In this document: positions 30,577 through 39,466 of the stretch, in pieces
How the letters are laid out: every line of letters starts with the position of its first letter
Position numbering within the stretch: position 1 is the first letter of the stretch
Position numbers and translations under genes: made by a program
Assembly (NCBI GenBank): GCA_008690995.1
Contig: VRMN01000012.1
Coordinates: 62,001-126,000, forward strand
Direction: 5' to 3'
Source: Porphyridium purpureum
Taxonomy: Eukaryota; Rhodophyta; Bangiophyceae; Porphyridiales; Porphyridiaceae
Length of the DNA: 64,000 nt
Notes under the pieces: model-generated
Database searches by the model: none
What the model saw: the letters and a program-made list of their open reading frames with translations, nothing else
What the model was told of the DNA's origin: nothing

Positions 30577-32757
30577 ATGGGGTTCGGATTGGGGAAGAAG
30601 GCATCGGTGGATCAGGCGGTGAAAATGAGACCAAGGCATAAGGACGTGCACACGCAAACGAGCCTATCGTACTGGCTAAACCCGAAAAATCGTGCTCTTG
30701 CACGTACCAGTAGTGAGGTGGTCAAGCCAATCCACATGCAGAGAAGTTGCCACACTCAGACTTGCTCGTCGGTCACGAGTACGGTGACTGGCAGGGAGTT
30801 ACCACCTGAGCATGGTACTGAAAAAGTGGCAGACTTTCGAAGACATCGGACGGTGGAAGAAATTTCTTATCCTGAAGACATGGACGATGTGGAAAATATG
30901 GATCCCAATAGAATTGTGCAGATTACTCCTTCGAATCGAAGGCTTTCCGAATCGAGAGACCAGTCTAAGGCTTGGAAGATATATCCAACTGTCGTACCGA
31001 CTATATTGAATACGCCACACTTTGACATGTTCGAGACGTCGACTGGCTTGAATTATAAAGGCCAGAGTACGCCTGGACCCGGAGGACCCGAGCCGGAGCC
31101 CGAGCCGCCGAGCCCGAGCCGAGCCGGAGCCGAGCAGCGTGCAGGTAGTGTTCGCAGAGTTGAGCAGCCTGAGTCGTCAGGAAAACAATCGTCCACTTGT
31201 ACAGTGGTCCTGCCGGAAATGAAGAAGCGCGTGTCGGATGCAGAAATCAATGATCTGGCTGAAAATCATGTCATTGCAAAACCAGCACTCACGTCTGAAT
31301 GTCAGCCAGAGGCCTCAAAGATAACGGCGCCGCCTTCGAAACTGAACCGCGATGGCCAAGCAACGCAACATGTTACACGCAAAATGAGAACATTGGAGAG
31401 GCAGCAACAGCACTTAGGACCTGCAAGACCCGCTTCGGTGCAAGTCTTGGTTCAAGAAGGCGCAGCGTACCACTGTGCACAGAACTGGAATCCCAGCAAT
31501 TCAACTTCGCATGTGCTGCCTATTCGAAGCGTGTCAAAAATCCGCGCAGGTGCAAAGCTAGTCATAGACACATTCCAGACACTCACGACCTTTCGTGTGC
31601 TGAAACGAATTGCCTTGCCGTCAAGCAGTACCACATCTGCAAGTCCAAGTCCGGCTTTTTACACTGCCGTCGTTCATGCTCGCTGCGCAGGTCATCGACC
31701 GAATGGTGCCGTGACTAGCAGTAGTACCGTGCTTCTCAAGGTTGTTGCGCCTGGCAGTATCTGGGATTTTTACATCATCAATATCATCCGGGAACGTATC
31801 GGAGGCTCGGGTCGTGCGGATCTGTTGCCATTTATGCCATGTGCTCCGCGCCTTTTCCACCACCAAGACGAGTGTATTCTGGCGCTGAAACTGGCGAGTG
31901 GCACGCTGCGGGGCGACGATACGTTTGTTCCACTCGGCACACTCCTCAAAGGGCAGCGCCAGACTGTTCGGCGTACGTGCGCGAACCCGGTTGGCCCGGC
32001 CGATGCTTCACAAATGGACGAGCATATTGTAGCGTATTATTTGCACGCCCTTGTACGAGTCGTCCACGGCATGCATCTTGCGTGGGTAGCGCACGGGGGA
32101 ATCTGTGCAGATGTGATTATGGTGAAACGCGGTCGAGATGCCGGAGCGCCAGTAGCTCTCCAGCATCCGAGGAATCCGCATCATACAAACGGTGGTGGTG
32201 GGTCCAAAAATGTGCTCTTGGACGACCCCGTGCTGCTCTTTGTCGATTTTCAGCACGCTGTGGACCTCCGGCTTGCCGAAGCTGCCAGTCGCAGAGCATG
32301 TGGCTCCGCCGCGCCATCTTGCGACAAGCTCAGCGCAGTCCTGTTTGAAGCCGACTTGAATGCCATTGGTCGGTTGGTCCAGAACCTGCTGAGCGCGTGT
32401 ACTAGTCGCACATCTCGATACGAATCTATATCGCGCGACCTATGGCTTCACGACTCTCTCTGGAGTCGTATCATGGACGAGCTGTGTCCCCGCGGAGCGC
32501 TTCAAAACCAGACTGCCTTTGATGGTCCCAACGACACTGTTCAGCCGCAGTTTAACATCTTCGGCCGTCACAATGCGACGCAGGCCCCACTGGAAACCGA
32601 CGCAGGCTTCGCCTCACTATCGCAGCCGCGGAAGCTGCGCTCCGGACACGACACGCTGCGCGCACTCGCGCGCGTGGAGCAGCAGCTGCGCACGTTCATC
32701 GACGCGCGCGCCGTACGTATCCATCACGCGCTGCAGCGCTTCTTCTTCAGCCAGTAA
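30577..32757 (+). CDS. BUB1/BUBR1-like protein with degenerate kinase domain
   Basis: 726 residues. BUB1-family proteins act in the spindle assembly checkpoint at kinetochores. Residues about 370-720 follow the BUB1 kinase-domain pattern: VLLKVVAPGSIWDFYI (human BUB1 has VLKVQKPANPWEFYI), a GTLL turn, the helix before the catalytic loop (AYYLHALVRVVHGMHLAW), then AHGGI where BUB1 has HGDI, and LFVDFQHAVDL where BUB1 has LIDLGQSIDM. The ATP-site lysine (K388) is kept. The catalytic Asp position is Gly (H506-G507-G508), and the metal-binding triplet reads D557-F-Q. This suggests a pseudokinase, as in vertebrate BUBR1. The first 370 residues are disordered, with two HTQT motifs near residues 26 and 60 that resemble dynein light-chain (LC8) sites. 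I do not see the N-terminal TPR domain. The family call comes from motif pattern only. Confidence 0.65.
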   Translation: MGFGLGKKASVDQAVKMRPRHKDVHTQTSLSYWLNPKNRALARTSSEVVKPIHMQRSCHTQTCSSVTSTVTGRELPPEHGTEKVADFRRHRTVEEISYPEDMDDVENMDPNRIVQITPSNRRLSESRDQSKAWKIYPTVVPTILNTPHFDMFETSTGLNYKGQSTPGPGGPEPEPEPPSPSRAGAEQRAGSVRRVEQPESSGKQSSTCTVVLPEMKKRVSDAEINDLAENHVIAKPALTSECQPEASKITAPPSKLNRDGQATQHVTRKMRTLERQQQHLGPARPASVQVLVQEGAAYHCAQNWNPSNSTSHVLPIRSVSKIRAGAKLVIDTFQTLTTFRVLKRIALPSSSTTSASPSPAFYTAVVHARCAGHRPNGAVTSSSTVLLKVVAPGSIWDFYIINIIRERIGGSGRADLLPFMPCAPRLFHHQDECILALKLASGTLRGDDTFVPLGTLLKGQRQTVRRTCANPVGPADASQMDEHIVAYYLHALVRVVHGMHLAWVAHGGICADVIMVKRGRDAGAPVALQHPRNPHHTNGGGGSKNVLLDDPVLLFVDFQHAVDLRLAEAASRRACGSAAPSCDKLSAVLFEADLNAIGRLVQNLLSACTSRTSRYESISRDLWLHDSLWSRIMDELCPRGALQNQTAFDGPNDTVQPQFNIFGRHNATQAPLETDAGFASLSQPRKLRSGHDTLRALARVEQQLRTFIDARAVRIHHALQRFFFSQ

Positions 32758-32761
32758 ATCC

Positions 32762-33035
32762 GTGATTCGGAGGTCAAGCTGTACCCCAGTATCGAGCGCC
32801 GGTGGTTACGAGGTTGTCGATCGCAGCCGGCGGCGGCGCCGTGCGGGTACTTAAACAGCGCCGATTCGTTCCGTCGTAGACGCTCCCAAAAATGCCTCGA
32901 GTCAGAGGAGTTTGTGGTAACGACTAAAGCAGGTAGCCTTTGTTATTTTGTTTTGGTCTAATCTTCTCGGCAGCGAACTTCGGCTCGTTGTTCCCACACC
33001 ATTAGTACTAAGCCTACCACTAGTAAGGCTTCTTG
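32762..33035 (+). repeat. 5' LTR of the young copia element
   Basis: 274 bp, starts GTGATTCGG and ends GGCTTCTTG; the exact first and last base are set by the AAATCC target duplication. Contains a TTAAACAG promoter-like stretch near its centre. Confidence 0.93.
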
Positions 33036-33050
33036 GGTTATGAGCCCAGC
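33036..33050 (+). other. Primer-binding site, half-tRNA type
   Basis: GGTTATGAGCCCAGC directly after the 5' LTR. It is complementary to the anticodon stem-loop of initiator tRNA-Met (CTGGGCTCATAACC), the same internal region used by Drosophila copia and Ty5, in which a cleaved half-tRNA primes reverse transcription. Confidence 0.75.
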
Positions 33051-33315
33051 CGCTATCCTCGCGGCTGCGTTCCTCTCTCTCACCATCCTACTCCCTCTAC
33101 TATCCGCGGTTTTAGCTCTGCCCATACAGCAAAGAAGGCAAGCGCGACATATAAGATTGCTCGCGGAGGAGCAGGCGCGCACAGAGCAGCGACTGGAAGT
33201 CCTCGAAAACCTCGTCGCTAACTATCGACCATACACGAGCGCGGCTCGTAAAGGCGATCGCGCAGTCCGACGAAGAATCGCCGAAACTGAGAGCGAGGAA
33301 CAGCAAACGCTGTAG
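33040..33315 (+). CDS. Small leader ORF of the copia element
   Basis: 91 codons whose ATG lies inside the primer-binding site. The product has one strong hydrophobic segment (AAAFLSLTILLPLLSAVLAL) followed by a charged, coiled-coil-like helix (LLAEEQARTEQRLEVLENLV). It would be a small membrane-anchored helical protein. Unknown in copia elements to me; it may equally be untranslated leader. Confidence 0.4.
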   Translation: MSPAAILAAAFLSLTILLPLLSAVLALPIQQRRQARHIRLLAEEQARTEQRLEVLENLVANYRPYTSAARKGDRAVRRRIAETESEEQQTL

Positions 33316-33360
33316 CAAAAAGACTCGTGCACAAAGGCACAGAGCAACGGGATCTCCTCA

Positions 33361-36300
33361 ATGGAATCAGGTCAAAGGACCCCCACCAGGCTCGAGCAGG
33401 AGCGCACCGCAGCGCTCGCTCGCCAGCAGCAGCAGGCCATGCAGGCCGAGCTGGCTGCACAGGCCGCTGCGCAACAACAACAACAGCAGCAGCAGGCAAC
33501 GACCAGCGCCGCGAGTGACATAGAAAACATACGCCAGGCGTTGGCCCAAGAGTTCTCGCGAATGCGCGAGGAGCTCCTTGGGCAGGTGCAAGAGGAGCGT
33601 AATGCTCTTGCTGCCGAGATGCATCGATGGCGCAACGGCGCATACCCGCGAGCCGAAGCAGCGTCGCAAGTCAAAGCCGCGCCAATGGCGCCATTTCTTG
33701 GGGACAGGGATGCACTCGCGGTCGGCGCGTGGTGTGAGACCGCTAGCGAGCGGATCTACATCCAGCTCCAAGAGGAGTATCGCGCCGGCTCTCATCCGTG
33801 GGATGATGATGCTGAACAGAAGTGTGTGCGTATCGCCGCCTCCTTCTTTCATGGGGCGTCTAGGCTTTGGTGGTCAGTGCTTGACCCAAAGCCTGTCCGG
33901 TTTGATGACTTCTTGCAGGCGTTCAGGCGGGAATTCGAACCCATCGCCTCGGACCAGGTCGCGCGTGACAGGCTTGCCGCTTGTGCGCAGCGCAACCGCA
34001 GCGTCCACGACTACGCAAACGATTTCGGAAACTGCCTGCTCAGGCTCCCGTCGGTCGGTGATTCCGAGCGGCTCGATCGTTTTGTGCGCGGTCTGCAGAG
34101 CAAGATTCAAATTCAGGTGCTGCTAAGGCAACCTGCATCGTACCATGAGGCGCTTCGCGCCGCATTGGCAGTCGACGCCGTATTTCGGCAAAGCGTGCAC
34201 GCGTCAGCATTTGCTGAAAAAGATGCAGCGCCAATGGATCTAGGATCGGCCGAGGCTCCGCGCCGACAGACACGAGCACCGAACAGAAAAAGCAAGAAAC
34301 GCCCGAAGAACCAGCAGCGCACCGTGCCGAGGAGCGCGCCGCAAGCACCGTCAAGGACCGCCCGCGTCGGAGCGGATACGTGTCATAACTGTGGGCGCCG
34401 CGGCCACTGGGCCGCCGAATGCACCCACGAGTTGGGTGTCGCGGAGTTTGAGATTGGTGCGGCCGCACTCGCGAAGTCGGACTTGATCCAATTGCCCGTT
34501 TTTATCAATGGCCACGCATCGAACGCGGTAGTCGATACCGGTGCAACCGCGACATTTGTATCAGAGGCGGTGTGCAACAAACTTAGAGTCCCTTTCACGA
34601 AAAGCGGGTCGAACGGGCCACGAATTCGTCTGGCCGATGGACGCACCAAGCCAATCACGGGCAAAGCGTCGTTCTTGCTTACGGTGCCAGGCATCGTCGA
34701 AGAACGCACAGAGGCATGGGTGCACAGCGGGCACCATGCAATGATCCTTGGTCTCGACTGGCTCAACGAGCACCAGGCCAAGCTGCAGGTCGGCGGCAAG
34801 ATCTTGCTGGATGTCTCTACTCCAAGACAATACACAAGGAACGCCGCTAACGCAAGGACACCGGATACTTTGGAATGTGCCGCGACCAATGAGCAAAATG
34901 AAAGCAGCGGGGGCACGGTCGGCATTGAGCACGAGGTGCTCCACATGCCTGCACGCGCTGATTGCGATGCCTGTCAGGCATCCAAGCTTCAGACCATGCG
35001 CGCACCACGCCGCACGCAAACGCCCCAGTTCTCTGCGTTCAACGATACCGTTTCCGTCGACCTAGTCGATCCAACTGAGTACGGTATCTGCGGCGCGAGA
35101 TGGCTCCTGACGCACAGGGACGCGACTACCGGGTGGCTTGTTGTGGCGCCCCTGGCGAACAAGACCGCGGAAAGCGCGTTGACCGCTTTCCTTGAAATAC
35201 AACGCGGTCGCGGCTGGCCGCGACTCGTCAGGAGTGACGAAGGCCGCGAGTTCCAGGGCGCGTTCGAAGTCGCACTGAAGGCCAACCTCGTGGCCCACGA
35301 ATCGGGACTAGCTCACCGACCAAATACGCACGCAACGCACGAACGCGTACACCGGGATCTCAATGCAGGAGTACGCACGCTGCTGCTGACCGCCGGGCTC
35401 GAGCCGGAATGGTTCGCGTTCGCCGCGAAGTACTGGGCCAACGCACGTAATGCCGCCTGGAAAAGCAGGGATGGTATCGCGCCGTATCAGGCTCGCTACG
35501 GACGCAAGTGGGAGCGCGATATCCCGCCTTTTGGCCGTGGAGTTTATATCATGACGGCGGAACGTGCCAAGTTTCACCCCAGGGGTATGCTGTCCCTCGT
35601 CATGGGCATCCGATTCCCATCACCGACCACCAACCGCACCCCGCTCAACGTTCTCGCAATTCCGCTCGACAATCTCCGCCCCTCAGCCGCCAAGTGGGTG
35701 GGAGAGTGGAGCTTGTCAACACGTGTGTTCCCTAGCAAGGAACAACGCTCTAATGAGGGAGCAGTGGATCGGATAATGCCTGAGTGGCATGCAGTGCTCG
35801 ATCCCGATGGGGATCGGACGCCGGAGCGTGCTCGATCAGAGGATCATGACGAGGAAAAGGCGCAAGCCCTGCAAAAGCAAGACATTGACGTCCCGACCAC
35901 GACGGCGTCAAGGGAGGAGTACGAGCGACGCTCATGGAGCACCGAGATGGATGACGCACTGCGTGCCGGGTACGCAGCTCATGGGCCGAAATGGAAAACC
36001 ATTTGCGATACAGGTGGCGAAGCGCTGAGCGGAGTCGGGGGCCTGGCGTTGCGCTCGCACGCGAGCGCAATCGGCCTGCTCGGAGAAAAGGCTACGGGGT
36101 TAGGTAAGCACCGACGCGGCCGGACAGCAGGAGACATCCGCGCCCGTCAAGCCGTCCTCAATGTGGCGCAGCAAATGCAATCGGAGAGCGCCGCACCGGG
36201 CTGCGATAGCTTGCACCTTGGTGTGGCTGAAGTAGTATCGTTTGCCACGCATTCGCGGACGCAGGCGGGACGTCTGGCCTTCACCAAAGAAATGAATACG

Positions 36301-37911
36301 CTCATCAGTAGCGGTGCGCTACCATTCCAGAAAGCACTAGGCCGATGCGAAGCCGCACGCGTGCCGAACGCGCGGTTTGTTAAGTTGAAGCCGATCCTCG
36401 CCATCAAGAACAGCGAGATGCCGCCGGAACACCGAATGCTTAAATGTCGCATCGTGGCACAGGGTTGCCACATCACGGATGTGGATGGCAAACGTGCACC
36501 GCCTGAAACACCACAGTTTGACCGGCCGCCTGGTCTTTCCAGCATACGCGCGGCCGTGTCCGTCGCACTGCACGTGCACGGCGCCGCAGCTGATGCATTA
36601 TTTTTCGATATCGATGCCGCGTATGTCCACGCGCCATTGAGAGGGAACCCCACGTTCGCGTATTTCAAGTCTCTGGTGCCGTTTTTGGAAGGAATCGTTA
36701 CACGTCATGTTCTGCGGAAGATCGCAAGTTTGAAGGACCCCGTGGTCCCGTTGCCAATGGCACTATATGGTCTGCCGCGCGCAGGTTTCGATTATTCCGC
36801 GTACGCCCGCCAGAAACTGTGCGCCGCCCAATGGAGTGAGTCTGCTGCAGACAAGAACGTTTATTGGCGTCGGCGCGCCGGAGTGCTAACGCTACTAGTG
36901 CTTTACGTCGATGACGGGGCCATTTTGGGCACCACTGCCTCGGTGAACGAGGCCATGCACGAGCTGGTGCGCATGTTCAGGATCACGAAGAGCGCGCAGC
37001 TTCTGTCGGAAAGCTCACGCGCACGGCCCATACGCTATCTCGGTGTCAACGTGTACCGCCAGGATGCAGCCTGGATCTTTGATAGTGGCGAGTACGCCAG
37101 ATACATCGCCACGGCCCACAAAGGGGGGCGCGCGAGGGCGACACCGTTGTCTACACGAATCGAGACGAGCGAGAAATTGAATGCCTGCCCACCGGAAGCG
37201 CGCGCTTGCTTGGGCAAGTTGATGTGGCTGTCACGTACGACACGACCGGATTTGGCATACGCGGTGGCCATGATTGCCAGACATACCGATCGATGGTCAG
37301 TGGATGTCCAGCGTGCCATGGATGAGGTATTGGCGTATCTCGCGAAGCACGCAAATATTACCTTACAATACGCGATGCCAAGCACAGATAACAAGGAGAT
37401 CAACATTGTCTGCTTCACTGATTCGGATCTGGATCCCGGCCGCTCCACAAGTGGTGTCGCTATCTTTCTTGCGTCCGGCGGCACTCGTCATCTTGTCGAG
37501 TGGTCAAGCCGTCGCCAAAGGCGCGTCGCTACGTCAACCGCGGAGGCGGAATTGGTGGCAATGCACAGTGCGGTGCAGAACGCGACGTTCCCAATCGCAA
37601 CATTCCTGGATGATGTATTTGCGAAGTGGCCGCGTACAACCGTGCGATGCGATAACGAGACCTCACTCGGTGCGGTGTCGAAGGGATTCAGCCCAGTGCT
37701 AGTTCATGCAAACAAGACCCAACGCATAAGCCTCGCATGGCTGCATGAGCTGCACAGCGAGCATCTCGTCGCTTTTGAACACGTACCCACCAGGGCCAAC
37801 GTGGCTGATCCGTTCACCAAGCCCGTAGGCGCCGACGTCTTTCGCGGACACGCGCGCGCGTGGGGTTTGTCATCGCCTCTCCTGTCCCCGTCCACTGGTG
37901 ATTCGCGTTGA
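33361..37911 (+). CDS. Copia gag-pol polyprotein
   Basis: 1516 codons from the ATG at 33361. The Gln/Ala-rich N-terminus includes a CAA/CAG run (about 33470-33500). Then gag, a zinc knuckle (CHNCGRRGHWAAEC), protease (VVDTGATATF), pre-integrase zinc region (CDACQASK), integrase core (VSVDLVDPTEYG, RSDEGREFQG), a SANT/Myb-like patch (WSTEMDDALRAGYAAHGPKW), RT (FFDIDAAYVHAPL, LYVDDGAIL) and RNase H (TSTAEAELVAMH, TRANVADPFTKP). The Myb-like patch between integrase and RT is unusual. Confidence 0.93.
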   Translation: MESGQRTPTRLEQERTAALARQQQQAMQAELAAQAAAQQQQQQQQATTSAASDIENIRQALAQEFSRMREELLGQVQEERNALAAEMHRWRNGAYPRAEAASQVKAAPMAPFLGDRDALAVGAWCETASERIYIQLQEEYRAGSHPWDDDAEQKCVRIAASFFHGASRLWWSVLDPKPVRFDDFLQAFRREFEPIASDQVARDRLAACAQRNRSVHDYANDFGNCLLRLPSVGDSERLDRFVRGLQSKIQIQVLLRQPASYHEALRAALAVDAVFRQSVHASAFAEKDAAPMDLGSAEAPRRQTRAPNRKSKKRPKNQQRTVPRSAPQAPSRTARVGADTCHNCGRRGHWAAECTHELGVAEFEIGAAALAKSDLIQLPVFINGHASNAVVDTGATATFVSEAVCNKLRVPFTKSGSNGPRIRLADGRTKPITGKASFLLTVPGIVEERTEAWVHSGHHAMILGLDWLNEHQAKLQVGGKILLDVSTPRQYTRNAANARTPDTLECAATNEQNESSGGTVGIEHEVLHMPARADCDACQASKLQTMRAPRRTQTPQFSAFNDTVSVDLVDPTEYGICGARWLLTHRDATTGWLVVAPLANKTAESALTAFLEIQRGRGWPRLVRSDEGREFQGAFEVALKANLVAHESGLAHRPNTHATHERVHRDLNAGVRTLLLTAGLEPEWFAFAAKYWANARNAAWKSRDGIAPYQARYGRKWERDIPPFGRGVYIMTAERAKFHPRGMLSLVMGIRFPSPTTNRTPLNVLAIPLDNLRPSAAKWVGEWSLSTRVFPSKEQRSNEGAVDRIMPEWHAVLDPDGDRTPERARSEDHDEEKAQALQKQDIDVPTTTASREEYERRSWSTEMDDALRAGYAAHGPKWKTICDTGGEALSGVGGLALRSHASAIGLLGEKATGLGKHRRGRTAGDIRARQAVLNVAQQMQSESAAPGCDSLHLGVAEVVSFATHSRTQAGRLAFTKEMNTLISSGALPFQKALGRCEAARVPNARFVKLKPILAIKNSEMPPEHRMLKCRIVAQGCHITDVDGKRAPPETPQFDRPPGLSSIRAAVSVALHVHGAAADALFFDIDAAYVHAPLRGNPTFAYFKSLVPFLEGIVTRHVLRKIASLKDPVVPLPMALYGLPRAGFDYSAYARQKLCAAQWSESAADKNVYWRRRAGVLTLLVLYVDDGAILGTTASVNEAMHELVRMFRITKSAQLLSESSRARPIRYLGVNVYRQDAAWIFDSGEYARYIATAHKGGRARATPLSTRIETSEKLNACPPEARACLGKLMWLSRTTRPDLAYAVAMIARHTDRWSVDVQRAMDEVLAYLAKHANITLQYAMPSTDNKEINIVCFTDSDLDPGRSTSGVAIFLASGGTRHLVEWSSRRQRRVATSTAEAELVAMHSAVQNATFPIATFLDDVFAKWPRTTVRCDNETSLGAVSKGFSPVLVHANKTQRISLAWLHELHSEHLVAFEHVPTRANVADPFTKPVGADVFRGHARAWGLSSPLLSPSTGDSR

Positions 37912-38135
37912 GTTGAGAAGGGTTAGATTTCGCTCCTATCTTCGAGCGAGCGACGGGCTGCTAATGATTGCCCGTTTCGCAGTGAAGTTCATGGCATGGC
38001 CGTCGCCGGATGTACACCCCCAGAACGGGGGCGACTTTATGTGAGTCCGAGGGACCCATCTGTGGGGGAACCTCATTGTTTGATATGATAGGGCTTTAGA
38101 TACGCGCAAAATATGGGATAAGCGTGAGGGGGCGC

Positions 38136-38409
38136 GTGATTCGGAGGTCAAGCTGTACCCCAGTATCGAGCGCCGGTGGTTACGAGGTTGTCGATCGCAG
38201 CCGGCGGCGGCGCCGTGCGGGTACTTAAACAGCGCCGATTCGTTCCGTCGTAGACGCTCCCAAAAATGCCTCGAGTCAGAGGAGTTTGTGGTAACGACTA
38301 AAGCAGGTAGCCTTTGTTATTTTGTTTTGGTCTAATCTTCTCGGCAGCGAACTTCGGCTCGTTGTTCCCACACCATTAGTACTAAGCCTACCACTAGTAA
38401 GGCTTCTTG
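38136..38409 (+). repeat. 3' LTR of the young copia element
   Basis: No difference found from 32762-33035. Its right end lies 154 bp before the ATG of the DUF3067 gene, so it could influence that promoter. Confidence 0.94.
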
Positions 38410-38415
38410 AAATCC

Positions 38416-38460
38416 ACTGTACACTATCACAAAGCGTACTGTACACTACTGGTGACCGGG
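38416..38460 (+). promoter_or_regulatory. Paired CTGTACAC motifs upstream of the DUF3067 gene
   Basis: CACTGTACAC (its first C is at 38415) and a second ACTGTACAC about 25 bp later lie directly after the copia target duplication. The same CACTGTAC core recurs elsewhere in the window. Role is inferred only from recurrence. Confidence 0.4.
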
Positions 38461-38563
38461 AGATCGCGCGCGGAAGTGATGGACGGAAAGAAGGAGAGTA
38501 TTGGCAGCAGCAAGAGGTGTGGTCGAGTTCCGTCCTGAAGCAGCGGCGACGACGAGCACTGCC

Positions 38564-39466
38564 ATGGCGTTCGTGAATGGTTTTGGAGGTGCGGACCAGA
38601 AAGTGCCGGTGCCGTGGTCGTGTGATGTGTGTCGCCGCACGTCGCGCGGCAGAGATGCGGTCGTGGTGCGAATGGGCATGATGGACGACTTCAAGAACTT
38701 TTGGAAGAACTTCAATGAGAGCTTGGACTACGCAGTGGTCGGGCGTCGCGAGGCGATGTGGAGTCCAGACCGTCGGCCCGAGGACCAGCGCGTGTATGAT
38801 ATTTCAAAGACAAAGCTGTCGTGGGGAAACAAGGCCGAGCGGATGTCCACGGCAGCCGAACAGGCGCGACTGAAACAGCAGGTTTCGCTCGATACGAACA
38901 TTGCGCGCGGCAGCGCAAGCAGCGAGGCGCAATCCTTCTCGCAGCTGTATGAGACCGATACAGAGGATGAACACATGGGCCCGGCCTTCACTGCGCGCGT
39001 GGAGCAAATGGCGGCCTGGTCAGATGTGCCTGTGGATGACCCGGCAGAGCGCTTTATCACCGGCATGGAGCTCGCCGAGATGGTATTCGACAAATACGGC
39101 AAGTACCACGACGTGGGCTTGGTGCAGAACAAGATTCGGCTGCCGTTCAACGACGAGAAGAACCTTCTGCTTGCGCTGAACATTTATCCAGCGTGCCTGG
39201 GCGTGGGCGAAGAAGGATTTGGCTTCCGACTAACCGAGGAGCAGTACCTCGAAAAGCTGGAGTTCATTTCGAACATTCTGAATACGCTGGACCAGGCGTG
39301 GTGGGTGAAGAAGTTCCTGCGCGAGCCAAAACGCAGCCGCCGCGGACTGCCTTCCGAACCGCGCGAGGCGTTTGCGGTCTCGCTCGGTCTCAACGAGAGT
39401 CCAACCTGGCCGTACGTTCCCAAGAGCCTCTTGGAAGAACTGTTCGGCTCATTAGCGGACGATTAA
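38564..39466 (+). CDS. Plastid DUF3067 family protein
   Basis: 300 residues from the ATG at 38564; the frame is open upstream but without a better ATG. The N-terminus MAFVNGFGG, with Phe near the start and no early acidic residues, looks like a red-algal plastid transit peptide. Residues about 180-300 match the DUF3067 pattern of cyanobacteria and plastids: ITGMELAEMVFDKYGKYHDV, LNIYPACLG, LTEEQYLEKLEFISNILN, WWVKKFLREPKRSRRGLP and a final AVSLGLNES. The cyanobacterial protein is about 100 residues and its function is unknown. The middle (60-170) is charged linker. The left flank is the young copia element, so its promoter now consists of about 150 bp of native sequence next to an LTR. Confidence 0.8.
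   Translation: MAFVNGFGGADQKVPVPWSCDVCRRTSRGRDAVVVRMGMMDDFKNFWKNFNESLDYAVVGRREAMWSPDRRPEDQRVYDISKTKLSWGNKAERMSTAAEQARLKQQVSLDTNIARGSASSEAQSFSQLYETDTEDEHMGPAFTARVEQMAAWSDVPVDDPAERFITGMELAEMVFDKYGKYHDVGLVQNKIRLPFNDEKNLLLALNIYPACLGVGEEGFGFRLTEEQYLEKLEFISNILNTLDQAWWVKKFLREPKRSRRGLPSEPREAFAVSLGLNESPTWPYVPKSLLEELFGSLADD

Larger units (their letters stand above)
32762..38409 (+). mobile_element. Ty1/copia element, looks whole and very young
   Basis: Two 274-bp LTRs (32762-33035 and 38136-38409) appear identical base for base. The target duplication AAATCC is exact (32756-32761 and 38410-38415). The internal order gag, protease, integrase, RT, RNase H is Ty1/copia. A primer site (33036-33050) matches half-tRNA priming. 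A purine-rich tract (about 38122-38135) precedes the 3' LTR. Identical LTRs mean very recent insertion. It entered at the stop codon of the BUB1-like gene: the duplicated AAATCC includes the last two bases of TAA, so the coding sequence is intact but the original 3' UTR is displaced by 5.6 kb. Confidence 0.95.

Noticed and set aside
30577-32757. Reading the 726-residue protein as an ordinary active kinase
   Set aside because: The catalytic Asp position is Gly and the metal triplet is DFQ, so an active kinase is unlikely.
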